Below, in pieces: positions 21,694 to 32,559 of a stretch of 64,000 bases of DNA; position 1 is the first letter of the stretch, and every line of letters begins with the position of its first letter. A program made the position numbers and the translations under genes. Source of the stretch: Euclidia mi. Taxonomy: Eukaryota > Arthropoda > Insecta > Lepidoptera > Erebidae. Below the pieces are notes generated by a model. The model did no database searches and had not been told where the DNA came from. It saw nothing but the letters and a program-made list of their open reading frames with translations. The stretch covers positions 61,046,047-61,110,046 of the forward strand of contig OX123197.2 in the NCBI GenBank assembly GCA_944739405.2. The letters are read 5' to 3'.

Positions 21694-22620
21694 ATGAAGA
21701 AGACAAAAATGCCCAAAATTTTGAGATCACCTCAAAGTGGTAGCCTACAGCAAACTCTGCCGGACATGGACGTAACTAATACTACACCAACGCCCTCATC
21801 GCCTTCATTTATAATCCTTCGCAAAAAACAACATGAATCGAGCGAAGACGAATTAGCGAAGTTTAAAGACGAGGTTAAAAGCATGTTAAGCGAATGGCAA
21901 GAACATCAAAGCGCGTTACTCAATAAACTTATTTTGGAGGTCGCTGATATCAAAACACAAAACACCAACATCAAGCAAACGAATGATGAGATAGAAAAAT
22001 CATTAAGTTTCCTCAACAAGCAATATGATGATTTATTGAAAAAGGTTGAAGGGCTAGAAAGTGAACGCAAGCAATACCGGGCTCAAGTTGCTGTTTTAGA
22101 ACTAAAGATAGAAGATATGGAAAGAAATGCAAAGGCCTCCGCCATAGAGGTAAGAAATGTACCAATACCCAATGAACCGGAGTCAAAGCTTGATCTATGC
22201 AATATAGTCCAAAATACTTGCAAAGCCCTTAATGTAAATGTGCAGCAAACTGCTATTAGAGATGTATTTCGTGTTAAGGGAAAGTCTGGTAGAGGAGCTA
22301 TAGTAGCTGATTTTACTTCCGTTATGCTAAAAAACGACGTGATACAAGCAGTCAAGATTTATAAAAAGGAGCATCCTAACCATCATCTCAACTCTGTAGA
22401 TATAGGACTGAAGGGACAACAAACTCCAATATACGTATCCGAGGCTTTAACAAATAAAGGGAGAAGATTATTCTTTTTAGCTAGAGATATTGCAAAGACT
22501 CATAAATACAACTTTTGTTGGACCAGCTATGGAAAGATATATCTTCGGAAGCAAATTGGAGAACCACATATAGAAATCAAGGATGAGACGCAATTGACCA
22601 GCCTAAAGAATCAAATATGA
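21694..22620 (+). CDS. LINE ORF1 protein, coiled coil plus FP-like domain
   Basis: This is an intact frame of 308 residues. It has a Pro/Ser/Thr-rich N-terminus (to about residue 45), then a long acidic/basic coiled coil with DELAKFKDEVKSMLSEW and VEGLESERKQYRAQ (about residues 50-150). The C-terminal domain follows with VRNVPIPNEPESK, AIRDVFRVKGKSGRG and RGRRLFFLARDIA-like blocks. The C-terminal part resembles the Baculo_FP-type domain shared by many insect LINE ORF1 proteins. ORF1 proteins bind element RNA and act as chaperones in target-primed reverse transcription. A second methionine at codon 6 (MPKILRSP) is an equally plausible start. It is followed 225 bp later by the ORF2 frame. Confidence 0.8.
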   Translation: MKKTKMPKILRSPQSGSLQQTLPDMDVTNTTPTPSSPSFIILRKKQHESSEDELAKFKDEVKSMLSEWQEHQSALLNKLILEVADIKTQNTNIKQTNDEIEKSLSFLNKQYDDLLKKVEGLESERKQYRAQVAVLELKIEDMERNAKASAIEVRNVPIPNEPESKLDLCNIVQNTCKALNVNVQQTAIRDVFRVKGKSGRGAIVADFTSVMLKNDVIQAVKIYKKEHPNHHLNSVDIGLKGQQTPIYVSEALTNKGRRLFFLARDIAKTHKYNFCWTSYGKIYLRKQIGEPHIEIKDETQLTSLKNQI

Positions 22621-22844
22621 CTAGGGTTAGTCTTAAGTTTGTCAATCATTTTGTTTATTTCTCTTTTACCCATTCGTTATTCTAAAATTACTCAATATAT
22701 TTACCGTGGATTTAGCATGCACTCCACCAAAAAATATCATTATATTTACTATATAACACGTTCTTTTTGCCTAACACTAAAACATACACTATTACCGACG
22801 CTTTACACACGTATTCACCCAGACATAAGTTTTCATTGTTTTGA

Positions 22845-25832
22845 GCCAAGGAAATCTTCAATGCAACATTCGATTCAATAAATAATAATAATCTTACTGA
22901 CAACATAGACAAAATATCAGCCGGTCCATCGTATTTATGTGAACCTGAGTCGTGCATGGCTCTTTTACAAACAAATGATTCGTCAAACAACGGTATCAAA
23001 ATCCTTACACTAAACATTAGAAGCATAACTAAAAATTTTTCTGAATTCGAAATACTTCTTGCTAGACTAGACATAGCATGCGATGTTTACATTCTGACGG
23101 AAACCTGGAACTCGAAAGCTCCATATATTACTCCATTAAACGAATATCACACTCACTATACCAAAATTAATCATAATCAAAATGATGGTGTCGTAGCGTA
23201 CACAAAAAAAGAATTACAATGCACGGTACAAGAAATAGAACTAAATGACGCTTCCTGTCTACTCATCGAGGTGAGTAAGAATACTATAATACTAGGCATC
23301 TATAGATAACCTTCACACAAAAACATTGACCGCTTTCTAGACTCTCTAGACAAACTACTAGCTACCTGGAAAAATTGCTGTAATATACTAATATTGGGTG
23401 ATTTAAACATTGATATTAAGCCGAGTAATGAAGATCATAACTTGACAAACTATTTGAACCTCTTAGCAAGTCACGGTCTTCTACCAGGTCATTTATTCCC
23501 AACGAGAGACAAAAATTGCATTGATCATTCAATAATCAAAGCTACTTATCCAACTATTACAATTGTTCTACAGGCTTCACTAACAGATCATTTCCCGGTA
23601 ATTACGTGCCTTAAAGTTAAAACTCAACTAAAAAATATGAAAAAAATCTCTTTACAAAGAATTAACTATGATAACATTGTTTTGGAACTTAAAAACATTA
23701 ATTTTAATGATATTTGCCAAGCTCGGGATGTAAACTGGGCTTCCGAGCAATTAGTCAATATTCTAAACAGCTTAATTTTAAAAAATTCGTTCAGAATTAT
23801 AACTCCCAGAAGACTACGCTGTATAAAACCATGGATTACACCTGGTCTAATTCGCTGCATAAAAAATCGTGATCGCATGCACCTCAAATGTAAAAAAGAA
23901 CCTACAAACCTAATACATCAGATTACGTATAATAGATATAAAAATTATTGTAACAACATATTAAAACGTTTAAAAAGGAATTTTGAAAAAACTCAACTCA
24001 ACAAATATGCGAAAGATCCGAAAAAGAAGTGGAAAATCATAGACTCTGTAACAAACAGAACTAAAGACCGATCGCATGCGCAGGATCTACTCAAAATTGA
24101 AAGTTCACCGAAACTGGCCGTAAATAAAGTAAATAACTACTTTGTAAATGTTGCAGAAGAACTTGCTAATAATATTTTATTAGCAAAAGCTCAAATAAAT
24201 AGCACTAGCAGCAATGAACCAAATAACACTCCATTAAAGTCTATGGCTTTGTTAGGAGCAACAGAAGAAGAAGTCGAATCCACACTCATGAACCTAAAAC
24301 AGGAGAGTGCTGTCGGGTAGGACGGAATCTCAACCAAGCTTATTAAGTTGGCAAAGCAAGCTATTGTTCCTCCACTGACTTGTATTATAAACCTTTGTTT
24401 TGAATTAGGCCAGTTTCCAAAGATCTTTAAAACTTCCATTATTCATCCTATATTCAAGGGGGGAAACAGGGACTGGGTCAGTAACTACCGCCCAATATTA
24501 GTGCTGCCTGCTCTATCTAAAATTTTGGAAAAAATTATGAACAAAAGATTATTATCATACTTAGAAGCAAATAATATCTTGGCGACAAATCAATTTGGTT
24601 TTAGGGCAGGTAAATCAACTTCACAGGCAGTTTCTGAGTTGACAGACTTTCTAGCTTCAAACATAGATAAAAAGCACAGGTGTATTGGAGTATTTTTGGA
24701 TCTAGCCAAGGCTTTCGACACGGTCCCTGTTTCGATCCTTTTAAATAAAATGGAGGCAATAGGAATAAGATTTGTCACTTTGGAATTATTTAAAGATTAT
24801 CTCAAAAACAGGTCTCAGAGGGTTATTATAGAAGGTACTGTTAGTGATGAAGCATTTATTAAGTATGGTGTACCCCAAGGAAGCGTCCTTGGACCGACGT
24901 TATTCCTAATTTTTATTAATGGTCTTTGCAAACTACAATTAGAAAAATGCAAATTATTCACCTATGCCGATGACACGGCTATCATATTTCACGGGAAGTC
25001 TTGGGAGGATGCCAAACATTATGCAGAAATAGGATTGCGTATAATAGCAAACTGGTTATGTAAAAACTTGCTCACGTTAAATATATCCAAAACTAAATTT
25101 ATTACTTTTGCGAACACAGAACGTACACTTGCAGAAGTACAAAACTTTAAACTTCAAGTACATTATTATTGTCAATTAAATAATTCTAATACTTGCGATT
25201 GCAGTTATTTAGAAAGGACAAAGACTATAAAGTATCTAGGAATCTTACTAGATGAAAAACTGACTTGGTGTCCACATATAAATCAACTAGCAGACAGAAT
25301 GAGGAGGCTCATCTACATATTTAAGAAATTGAGACATGTTGCCGATTTCGCTCTTCTTAAAACAGTATATTATGCACTGGCGCAATCGATCTTATCCTAC
25401 TGTATTACATCATGGGGTGGCGCACATAAAATACACATGCTGAAACTAGAACGCGCACAGCGGGTGGTATTAAAGGTTATGACTTTTAAACCATTTCGGT
25501 ATCCCACAGTTAGCCTGTACCGCGAATGTGACGTACTAACAGTGAGACAACTTTTTATCAAAGAAACCATTATGTGTCAGCATCATAAACTTAATTTCAA
25601 TAACCAAACAACTCAAATCAGACGCAAAGACAAAGTTTGCCCCACAATCATCACTAACACATTTTTTACAAACAAATTTCAGTTTTATATCGGACCATTT
25701 CTATACAATAAATTAAATAAAATTCTTAAAATATATGAACTTAATACTCACGAATGTAAGAAAATTCTAACCGTTTGGCTTAAAACTCAAAATTACGATG
25801 ACATAGAAAACATATTTGTAATTCCAAAATAA
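22845..25832 (+). pseudogene. LINE ORF2: endonuclease-reverse transcriptase, two nonsense codons
   Basis: One frame is open from 22845 (first ATG 22956) to TAA at 25830-25832, except for TAA at 23307-23309 and TAG at 24318-24320. Each is a single-base change from a sense codon. The APE-type endonuclease shows ILTLNIRSI, VYILTETWN, LILGDLNIDI and the LTDHFPVI (SDH-equivalent) box. The RT has the SNYRPILVLP, FRAGKSTSQAV, FLDLAKAFDTV, GVPQGSVLGP, YADDTAII and LGILLDEKLTW motifs in order. The enzyme would nick the target and prime cDNA synthesis from it. There is no RNase H. About 995 codons is usual for CR1-group ORF2. Confidence 0.85.
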
Positions 25833-26404
25833 AACACGCACAAACTCACATACATACCTGCAACTGCGCATTCACAACCATACTTCACACACATATACAT
25901 ATGCCTAAATCCACGCATAATAATAATCTACCATTAATAACACAATTACGTAAACATATAAATACTGTATTATAAATTTAAAAAAAAAATGCTTATGTTC
26001 ACACTTTTTGTAGTTGATGTACAATGCTATTTTTATTTTGTTAAATGACGGTATCTGTAAAATAATTATTCACCCGCTGTTGCCTATTACAGTCGATCAT
26101 TTGTTACGAAAAATGTAATGTGTAATGTGATGTTTTGTAATGGGTACCTATCAAACACATACCGTGTTATTAAAGTGAAAAATATGTTCACAAGTGTGGC
26201 AAACCAATATTAAAATAAATAGTGTTATTATCATAAACTTAACGGGAAGAAACTAACGTCTAAGACACAGGCTAGGCCTAGTTTAGACGTTAGTGTCCCT
26301 ATGGATTTGTCTGTATAATTGTAAGTACATAGTTTTAAGTTATCTTTGTACACTTGATTATGGTCTCATTAAAGATTTTATTTATTTTATTATTTATTTA
26401 TTTA

Positions 26405-26875
26405 TACTACGTGAAAATAATACCGGGGAAACAAAAAAAAAAATTTAAGCTTAAAAAAATTTACAACTCTTATTACCGGCAATGTATAGCGCGCGTTTGC
26501 AGACATCGTACCTACGCCGGCCGTATCTACCTACACCGTGCGCCGCAGTGGCGGCAGTTTATGATCACGTGGTCGCGCGGCCGAGGGGAATGACCTCGCA
26601 GCTGATTGATGGTACGCATACACTACGCGTCGGGAACTTTAAAGCCGTTTACTTTAGGGAAATATTGAAAATGTTGTTTATGTTTATTTGGCAGAAAGTG
26701 TATATTTATCATTCTAAACAAGATTTTGGAATAATTCGAAAAAAAATTCGTGACTTTGAGCCTCAATATCTCCTGAACCAGTAATTTCCCAGGTATAGTG
26801 CCGAAGTAAAAAATGATCGTAATAATTGGTACTATATGGGGTTTCAGTTTTCGTTAAGGGTCTTTTTACACCCTG
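26405..26875. repeat. Right remainder of the inverted-terminus element
   Basis: This is non-coding sequence between the LINE tail and the CCCTG terminus. It includes a GC-rich patch at 26480-26590 and the TGACTTTGAGCCTCAATATC block shared with 2777-2960. Open frames across it are short and unsupported. Confidence 0.5.
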
Positions 26876-26884
26876 TATATATAT

Positions 26885-27310
26885 GACATCTGTATATTCG
26901 TAAAAAAACACCCCGAACTTTTTGAAAAATTTGGTGATTCGAAAAATAGTACAACTAGACATAAAAATAAGCTACGCTTACTACAGATTAAATTAGAGGT
27001 CCTTAAGAAAAATGTTTATTGTATGTCTATTATAATTTTTAATAAGTTACCAGAAAATCTTAGTACCTTACCATTAACGTCATTTAAAAAAACATTACGT
27101 AAAATTCTTGCGAACAAAAATTATTATTGTATGAAAGATTACCTAGAAGATAAGAATATAAGTATATATTAATACCCAACTAACACCAGCTTAAGAAGCT
27201 GTATTTGTACGCCAGTCTTGGCAGAATATGCAGAAAATCATTGTCATAACACCATTGTAACTACCATTATTGATTGATTGCTTGATTGATTAATAATAAA
27301 GACATAAAGA
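26885..27310 (+). mobile_element. Old CR1/Jockey-group LINE, right part
   Basis: It continues the LINE at 18931-21434. The frame from 26885 to TAA at 27170-27172 is open and encodes CIFVKKHPELFEKFG, then TTRHKNKLRL, then FNKLPENLSTLPLTSFKKTL, and ends YYCMKDYLEDKNISIY. The LINE at 49183 ends with the similar TVKDYLADKNAWN, so both belong to one family. The 3' UTR ends in GATTGATT repeats at about 27270-27300. Confidence 0.8.
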
Positions 27311-27537
27311 CATATTTATTGCCGAATTTTGATTGTTTATAACACTATAAGTGTCAAGTCAAAACCAATTTACATTCTATTTCATTTATTAATGTTAGTC
27401 ATAGCTGTTTGTATGCACCTGTACCAACACCGTAGCAGCACGGCACTGCCTCGCTGTTATTAACTACCGAGAACTGCGCCGACAGTCCGCCGATGGCATT
27501 TCGTCTTGATATTATGAAATACTTTATACAACTTTAT

Positions 27538-27810
27538 AAAAAGCGGCGATAGTCCAGTGGTGTACGTAACGGACTGCCGAGACGTTGGTCTTGGGTTCGA
27601 TCCCCAGGTACCCCGGGCACACACCTCTGATTTTTCGAAGTTATATGTGTATTAAAAAATGTAAATTATCGGTTGCTTAATAATGTGCCCGGTAGATGGC
27701 AAAAAGCTCGCCCTCTATTATTTTGGGAACTAAACATAACTGGTGAAATGTGGGTGTGTAATACACCTCTGCCTACCCTTTCGGGGATAAAAGGCGAGAA
27801 GTTATGTTAT
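27538..27810 (+). mobile_element. Chimeric SINE: family B head with family A tail
   Basis: The head GCGGCGATAGTCCAGTGG and the body with TTTTCGAAGTTATATGTG and ATTATCGGTTGC match SINE family B. From about 27677 the sequence changes to the family A tail (GTGCCCGGTAGATGGC, AAAGCTCGCCCTCTATTATT, GGGGATAAAAGGCGAGAAG). The B-box-like GGTTCGATCCCC is at about 27594-27605. Confidence 0.75.
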
Positions 27811-27811
27811 G

Positions 27812-28100
27812 TTTATACAACATACAATTTAATGGTAAATTTTAACGAGAAGTTGCTTGCTGGGACGGAGTGTAGCAGTTATGGTCCCTCGGTGCCATAA
27901 TTTTTAAAGTTATTGTACATAAACTAATCTAAAATCTGGAATTATTAAATTCGCTTGCACAAATGTTGTATTGAAATAAATAACGATCTTAAAAAGTGTA
28001 AATTTATAATCAGAGAGTAATAAATCTGGTTTTATATTATGTCCTTATTTTGTAATAAAGTTACAAATAATTAAGCTATATCTACCACATCTCTGACTTT
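27812..28100. other. AT-rich stretch, no feature
   Basis: Nothing is supported here. Confidence 0.4.
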
Positions 28101-28104
28101 TTAA

Positions 28105-28188
28105 ATTCTTCTTCTGCTTACCCTGTTCCCATATTACTTGGGGTCGGCGCAGAATGTCTTTCTCTTCCACTCTCTGACTTCAATTATT
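28105..28188 (+). repeat. Interspersed repeat fragment with GGGGTCGGCGCAG core
   Basis: CCTGTTCCCATATTACTTGG followed by GGTCGGCGCAGAATGTC and a pyrimidine-rich CTTTCTCTTCCACTCTC block is a familiar lepidopteran interspersed repeat. There is only one copy in the window, so the call rests on recall rather than internal comparison. Confidence 0.4.
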
Positions 28189-28190
28189 AT

Positions 28191-28850
28191 CTATACATAT
28201 AAATAAAATTGAAGTGTCTGTCTCTGATTTTAAAATAACTATGTTTTTCAAGTGCGTATAGTTAGTTACACGATTCTAAGTCCAAAGCAACCCTTTTTAA
28301 CATTTTTGTCTGTCTGTCTATCCGTCAGTCTGTCTGTCTGTCTTTCTGTTTGTCTGGGGTAATCTCTGGAACGGCTAAGCCGATTCAGATGAGACTTTCA
28401 CTGCAAGGTAGAGGACTCTATAGCGCAGCATATAGGCTACAATTTGACCCGGTAGTTGGCGCTGTTGTCGCGATGACAAGTCTTCACTTCTTCTACTCAT
28501 TTGTACATCTATACATACATATAAATAAAATTAAAGTGTCTGTCTGTGATTATAAATTAACTATGTTTTTCAAGTGCGTATAGTTCGTTACACGATTCTA
28601 AGTCCAAAACAACCCTTTTTAACATTTTTGTCTGTCTGTCTGTCCGTCTGTCTGTCTGTCTGTCTGTCTGTCTTTCTGTTTGTCCGGGGTAATCTCTGGA
28701 ACGGCTGAGCCGATTCGAATGAGACTTTCACTGCAAGATAGAGGACTTTATAGCGCAGCATATGGGCTACAATTTGACCCGGTAGTTGGCGCAAAGTATG
28801 ATTAAAATAAAATATTATTACTATCAGCGTGCGAAGCCGCGGGTATCAGC
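28191..28850 (+). repeat. Two tandem copies of a Helitron-like tail repeat
   Basis: Copy 1 starts about 28191 and copy 2 about 28509. Both contain AAATAAAATTGAAGTGTCTG (or variant), CAAGTGCGTATAGTT, a CTGT microsatellite, GGGGTAATCTCTGGAACGGC and ACAATTTGACCCGGTAGTTG. They are highly similar, so the duplication is recent. After copy 2 a GCGAAGCCGCGGG end appears near 28835, as in the Helitron-like element ending at 17307. ORFs over the CTGT tract are low-complexity artefacts. Confidence 0.75.
28629..28675 (+). repeat. (CTGT)n microsatellite
   Basis: CTGT-type units recur with few interruptions. A shorter version is in the first tandem copy at about 28308-28350. Confidence 0.9.
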
Positions 28851-28859
28851 TTCATTTAT

Positions 28860-30630
28860 TCAGTTTTTTTTTATTCAGCTTCTGGTATCAGGGCAAAGTC
28901 TTTTCAATATGACATTTCGCTAGTAGTAAATGAACTTTATTGAGGCAAAGTCAAGAATGCCTAAGATTAAATATAAGAACGACAATACATTCAAAGACAC
29001 AACTTTACTGTACAAGAAAGTTTACTGTATTAATATTCAACGATACTCGTTATGCGATGTCTGCTAGTCAGAACATAATTAAACGTCTTTGCTTGACAAT
29101 TTATTTGTAGATTAAGATTATGTATTACGTTTCGTTTTCTAAATATGATAATTTCGTTAATGATTGAAGTAGTAGTGCCTTTCTCCAAGTAGTAATATTT
29201 TAAGTCCGTGTAGATATAATTTTTAATTCCAATCATCTGAAAGTTTTTAATGCTACATATAATTTCAATCCACTGCGCCTATCTCTTCAAAACATTAGAT
29301 ATTTTTATTATTTGCATTAGTTATTTTTCAACTATTTCAATAACCCTTCTGATCAATTTTGTTGGGGGTTTGAAGACAATATTTATTTTCTCGCGATTTT
29401 ACGAGTTGCAAAACTAGATGCCTTGTATGGTCACTCACTACTGCTTAACCTGGCTAGCAGAAGGTTTTAAAGTAGTGACTAAGAGGTTGGGGCTAGTACC
29501 AAGAAAAAAAGGAAAATTCAACAATTTAATACGCACGAATTTTCGATAAGAATAAATGGTGAAAATAAAATCATTAATATAACGGCAAAATTATTCATAC
29601 ACACATACATACATATTCATACAGTACTTACGTCCAGACAAAAAGACCATATTTTTCGAAAGTGACTATACGAACCAAAGTGAAACTTCAAAAACCCTTT
29701 CAAACTAAACTCAATAAACATGTGAATATAAAATTCAGCGTACAAGTTCATCGAACTGTTGTTGGACCTTATATAACGAACTCCTTTGTGCAAGGCTGAA
29801 CACGTGTAGACTACAACATGTGAATCTCAGTTTGTATGAACGGGTTCTTTAAAGATTGTTGGCACCAAATAGCTGGGTGTAGTTGATTTTAATAATGTGT
29901 GTGAAGGTTTACGCTTTGAAATACAAGAAACAGGAAGAGTGGAAACTTGAAGTGGTTTGAGTCGCGTCACGCGTGTGATGAAAAGAAAATGCTCTTGCGT
30001 CATATGTATGTTTACCATAAAACGTATGCGCACCGCTGTTTACTATTATTGGTAAAACAAATCTGTACGTATAATTATTGCGTTATTGACTGACGGCCAG
30101 ATTTGCCAAAATGTCCACGGGATCGGGCAGAAACTGTTAAATTAAAATAAAATGAGCGGACATCTTTTAGTAGGTGAAATTATCATTGTGCTGAGAATAT
30201 CATTGGAGAGACGTAAGTACATAGCAAGCGGTCAACCAAAGAGTGTAAGGAACTCCAAATTAGAGAAACAAAAATTTGTCAGTATCACAAAATAATGTTC
30301 CGAGTTTCGAAGCCAAAATACTCGATGCAAAAGAGAAAATTATGTAAAAAATAATGGAGATTGAGCAGTCCAATAAATTTTCTCTAAAGCCTCAAATCAA
30401 AAGATAAAAATCCAACTTACTACCAAAAATTTATACTATCAGCAAGGTACATAATATTATTATTATGTAGGTACCAGGATATGACTCAACGCTCTTAATG
30501 ATCAGGACCGAGTCAAATTACGTACTAAAATATTATGGACTAGCTTTAGCCATGGATTTGCTTGCAGATAAAGTCCCTATGACATTTTCTATATCTCTCA
30601 CATATAAAAGTATTTCAAGGTGATCGGTTA
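28860..30630. other. AT-rich stretch, no supported gene
   Basis: No domain-bearing ORF was seen. Near 30060-30150 a decayed piece (TTATTGACTGACGGCCAGAT, CACGGGATCGGGCAGAAACTG) resembles repeat family E at 30692. ACATACATACATACATATTC simple sequence lies at about 29600. Confidence 0.45.
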
Positions 30631-30633
30631 AGT

Positions 30634-30681
30634 GAAGTTACATATTCATATTTATATATATAAATATGAATATGTAACTTC
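30634..30681. repeat. Perfect 48-bp palindrome
   Basis: Bases 30634-30657 are the exact reverse complement of 30658-30681, with no spacer. The centre is AT-rich (TTTATATATATAAA). It lies 10 bp before the TC start of the Helitron-like element at 30692, and the word ATATTCATA recurs in the gap. Confidence 0.95.
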
Positions 30682-30691
30682 ATATTCATAA

Positions 30692-30898
30692 TCTTAATAT
30701 ATAAAATCCTTGCGTTACTGACTGACTGACAGACACGCTACAGCCGAAACTATAAGGCGCAGGAAGCTGAAATTTGGCATGCATGTTCCTTGGGGACCGT
30801 AGGGGTGCACTTAGAAGGGATTTCCAGAAATTTCCAGGGGATCGGCTAAAACGGGTAAATTAAAAAAAATGCAGGCGTTGCTGCTGGCGTCCTCTAGT
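30692..30898 (+). mobile_element. Helitron-like short element (family E)
   Basis: It begins TCTTAATATATAAAATCC with an ACTGACTGACTGACAGAC stretch and ends TCCTCTAGT followed by T. A GCAG...CTGC hairpin lies about 9-13 bases before the CTAGT. TC at the left, hairpin and CTRRT at the right fit a non-autonomous Helitron. The same 3' end is at 6880. A reverse-strand fragment lies at 8812-8995. Confidence 0.6.
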
Positions 30899-30904
30899 TA
30901 TATA

Positions 30905-31172
30905 TAAAATATATACCTTTTCTTTATATCGTCACACCTATATCCCCGAAGGTGTAGGCAGAGATGTAATATTATACCCAAAATTTGCCTTATGAATTTG
31001 AGGTACCACGTAATAGGGGGCGAGTCTAATGCCGTAACTGAGCACATTGCCAGTATTCGTGCTGCTACTGAGACTTGCGAGAAACTCAGTAACACTTTGT
31101 TCAACCCGGGAATCGTACCCGGGACCTCCTGATCAGCAGACGCATCCGCTATCCACTGGACCACGGAGGCAG
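30905..31172 (-). mobile_element. SINE family A, full-length type
   Basis: In reverse complement: CTGCCTCCGTGGTCCAGTGG (A-box region), a B-box-like GGTACGATTCCCGG, TCTCAGTAGCAGCACGAA, GACTCGCCCCCTATTACGTG and CTTCGGGGATATAGGTGTGA. All modules are present in the canonical order. Confidence 0.85.
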
Positions 31173-31324
31173 TATTTATACTTTTACATATTAATATGAT
31201 TTACTAGCTAAGCCCGTGGTTACACTCTCGTTATTTATGGCTAATGCTCCACAGCTGTGGCTCATAGCGTGATGTTATGTAGCCTATAATCCTTCATCGA
31301 TAAATGATCAAAGAACCCGATGAG

Positions 31325-31722
31325 GCAGCGATAGCCTAGTGGAGATACCAACGGACTGCCGTGCAGAGGGTATCGGGTTCGAATCCACGGCGCACACCAA
31401 TGACTTTTCGAAGTTAAGTGTGTATTAAATTGTTAATTATCGCTTGCCCCGTGCCTCGGAGAGCACGTTAAACCGTCGGTCCCGACTGTCATGAAGATCT
31501 TTGGCAGTCGTTACGGGGAGTCAGTACCCTCAAATAAACCGATACTGGTCTAAACCATGAAATATCGCTATCGCTTTGGGTTGCAAAGGTCAGACGGCAG
31601 TCGTTCTGTGGAAAAGTTGATATTCTGTCATATCTGGTTAGACCAGTAAGCGAACCTCGGGCTCCAAGGCGTGTCAGTCTTGGACGCAACCGGGATAACA
31701 CTAGGGTGATGATGATGATCAA
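31325..31722 (+). mobile_element. SINE family B1, full-length type
   Basis: The head is GCAGCGATAGCCTAGTGGAG with a B-box-like CGGGTTCGAATCC (about 31374-31386). The body is ACTTTTCGAAGTTAAGTGTG to ATTATCGCTTGC. The B1 tail is CACGTTAAACCGTCGGTCCC, TCATGAAGATCTTTGGCAGT and GTTAGACCAGTAAGC, ending in GATGATGATGATC. The minus-strand copy at 59518-59893 has the same tail. The ORF on the opposite strand is a shadow. Confidence 0.85.
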
Positions 31723-31729
31723 AGAAACC

Positions 31730-32335
31730 GATAGTTCCTGAGATTACCGCGTTCAACTAAACTAACAAACAAACTGTTTAGCTTTATAATATTTTAATAC
31801 ACTAGTAATCCTTTATTATATAATCCTTAGCATGGTAATAATCAATAAAGCTATTCATAATTCGTCTAAGCACCGCCTTTGAAGATAATGAAAGGAAATT
31901 TTAACGCGTGAGGCAAGTCCGGAGGGTAAATAATAGTTCAGTTAAGCATTCATAACGTTATTGTAAACACCTACTACGAAATGATTTCTATTTTGCCGAA
32001 TCTAGGTATATCACAATAAGAGTTCTGGGCTTCAAAGACTTTGCTTCATAGCCTGAACAAGGATAGAATTATATTGACCTCAAATCACCAAAATTAAAGA
32101 CTTTCAGCGGCCTTGTGAAATTAAATTTTTTTCTTCGTCGTCATCATCGATCTGGCATAATTTCGGCTGCATTCAAGACTTTTACATTGGAGTCAAGAAT
32201 CCATATATATACTCAAAGTACTCTGTGCAATCCATTTTCTAGTGTAACCTGATTTGACAGAATATTTTAATAAATATTCTTAAAGGTTCCTTATCCAAAA
32301 TAAATCCTTTTTCAAAGATTCTCATGCAAACTTTT
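31730..32335. other. AT-rich stretch, no feature
   Basis: No coding or repeat feature could be supported. Confidence 0.4.
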
Positions 32336-32339
32336 GACG

Positions 32340-32387
32340 ACTTTTGAAACAACTTCATATTAACCAATAAGAAGTTGTTTCAAAAGT
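32340..32387. repeat. Perfect 17-bp stem hairpin, 14-nt loop
   Basis: ACTTTTGAAACAACTTC (32340-32356) pairs exactly with 32371-32387. It lies about 170 bp beyond the broken 3' edge of the minus-strand LINE. It could be part of a small inverted-repeat element; no target duplication was found. Confidence 0.85.
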
Positions 32388-32559
32388 ACTTTTGTCGAAA
32401 GTGACAGGAAATATCACGAAACCTTTTAGTAGACAATCAATGCCCGGTATCGAATAGTGTGTATCAAATATATAATATAGACGGGAATTAACGCGAACAT
32501 GCATTAGGTATTTACATACCTTATTTTGCTTGACGTTTCGAGACGGTTGCACGTCCCGT

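Larger units (their letters stand above)
21600..26404 (+). mobile_element. Near-complete two-ORF LINE (CR1/Zenon type)
   Basis: It has ORF1, a short spacer, ORF2 with endonuclease and RT, and a 3' UTR of about 570 bp ending in TTTATTTATTTA-type repeats. CR1-group LINEs end in short tandem repeats rather than a long poly(A). It is 4.8 kb and unusually well kept. ORF1 is intact and ORF2 has only two nonsense codons, so it is far younger than the LINE it is nested in. The 5' boundary is approximate, set at the change from terminal-repeat sequence to a new leader. No target duplication was resolved. Confidence 0.8.
21435..26875. mobile_element. TA-targeted inverted-terminus element hosting a LINE
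   Basis: The left end CAGGCTGTCACAAGACCC (21435) and the right end, in reverse complement CAGGGTGTAAAAAGACCC (from 26875), are imperfect inverted repeats. If a TA duplication is removed, the flanking LINE reading frame joins without loss. This supports a real insertion with a TA target, as in Tc1/mariner elements. No transposase is left. The interior is the LINE at about 21600-26404. About 165 bp remains on the left and about 470 bp on the right. A terminal fragment of the same family is at 2777-2960. Confidence 0.7.

Noticed and set aside
28588..28794. ORF encoding a DRQT repeat
   Set aside because: Low-complexity translation of the CTGT microsatellite.
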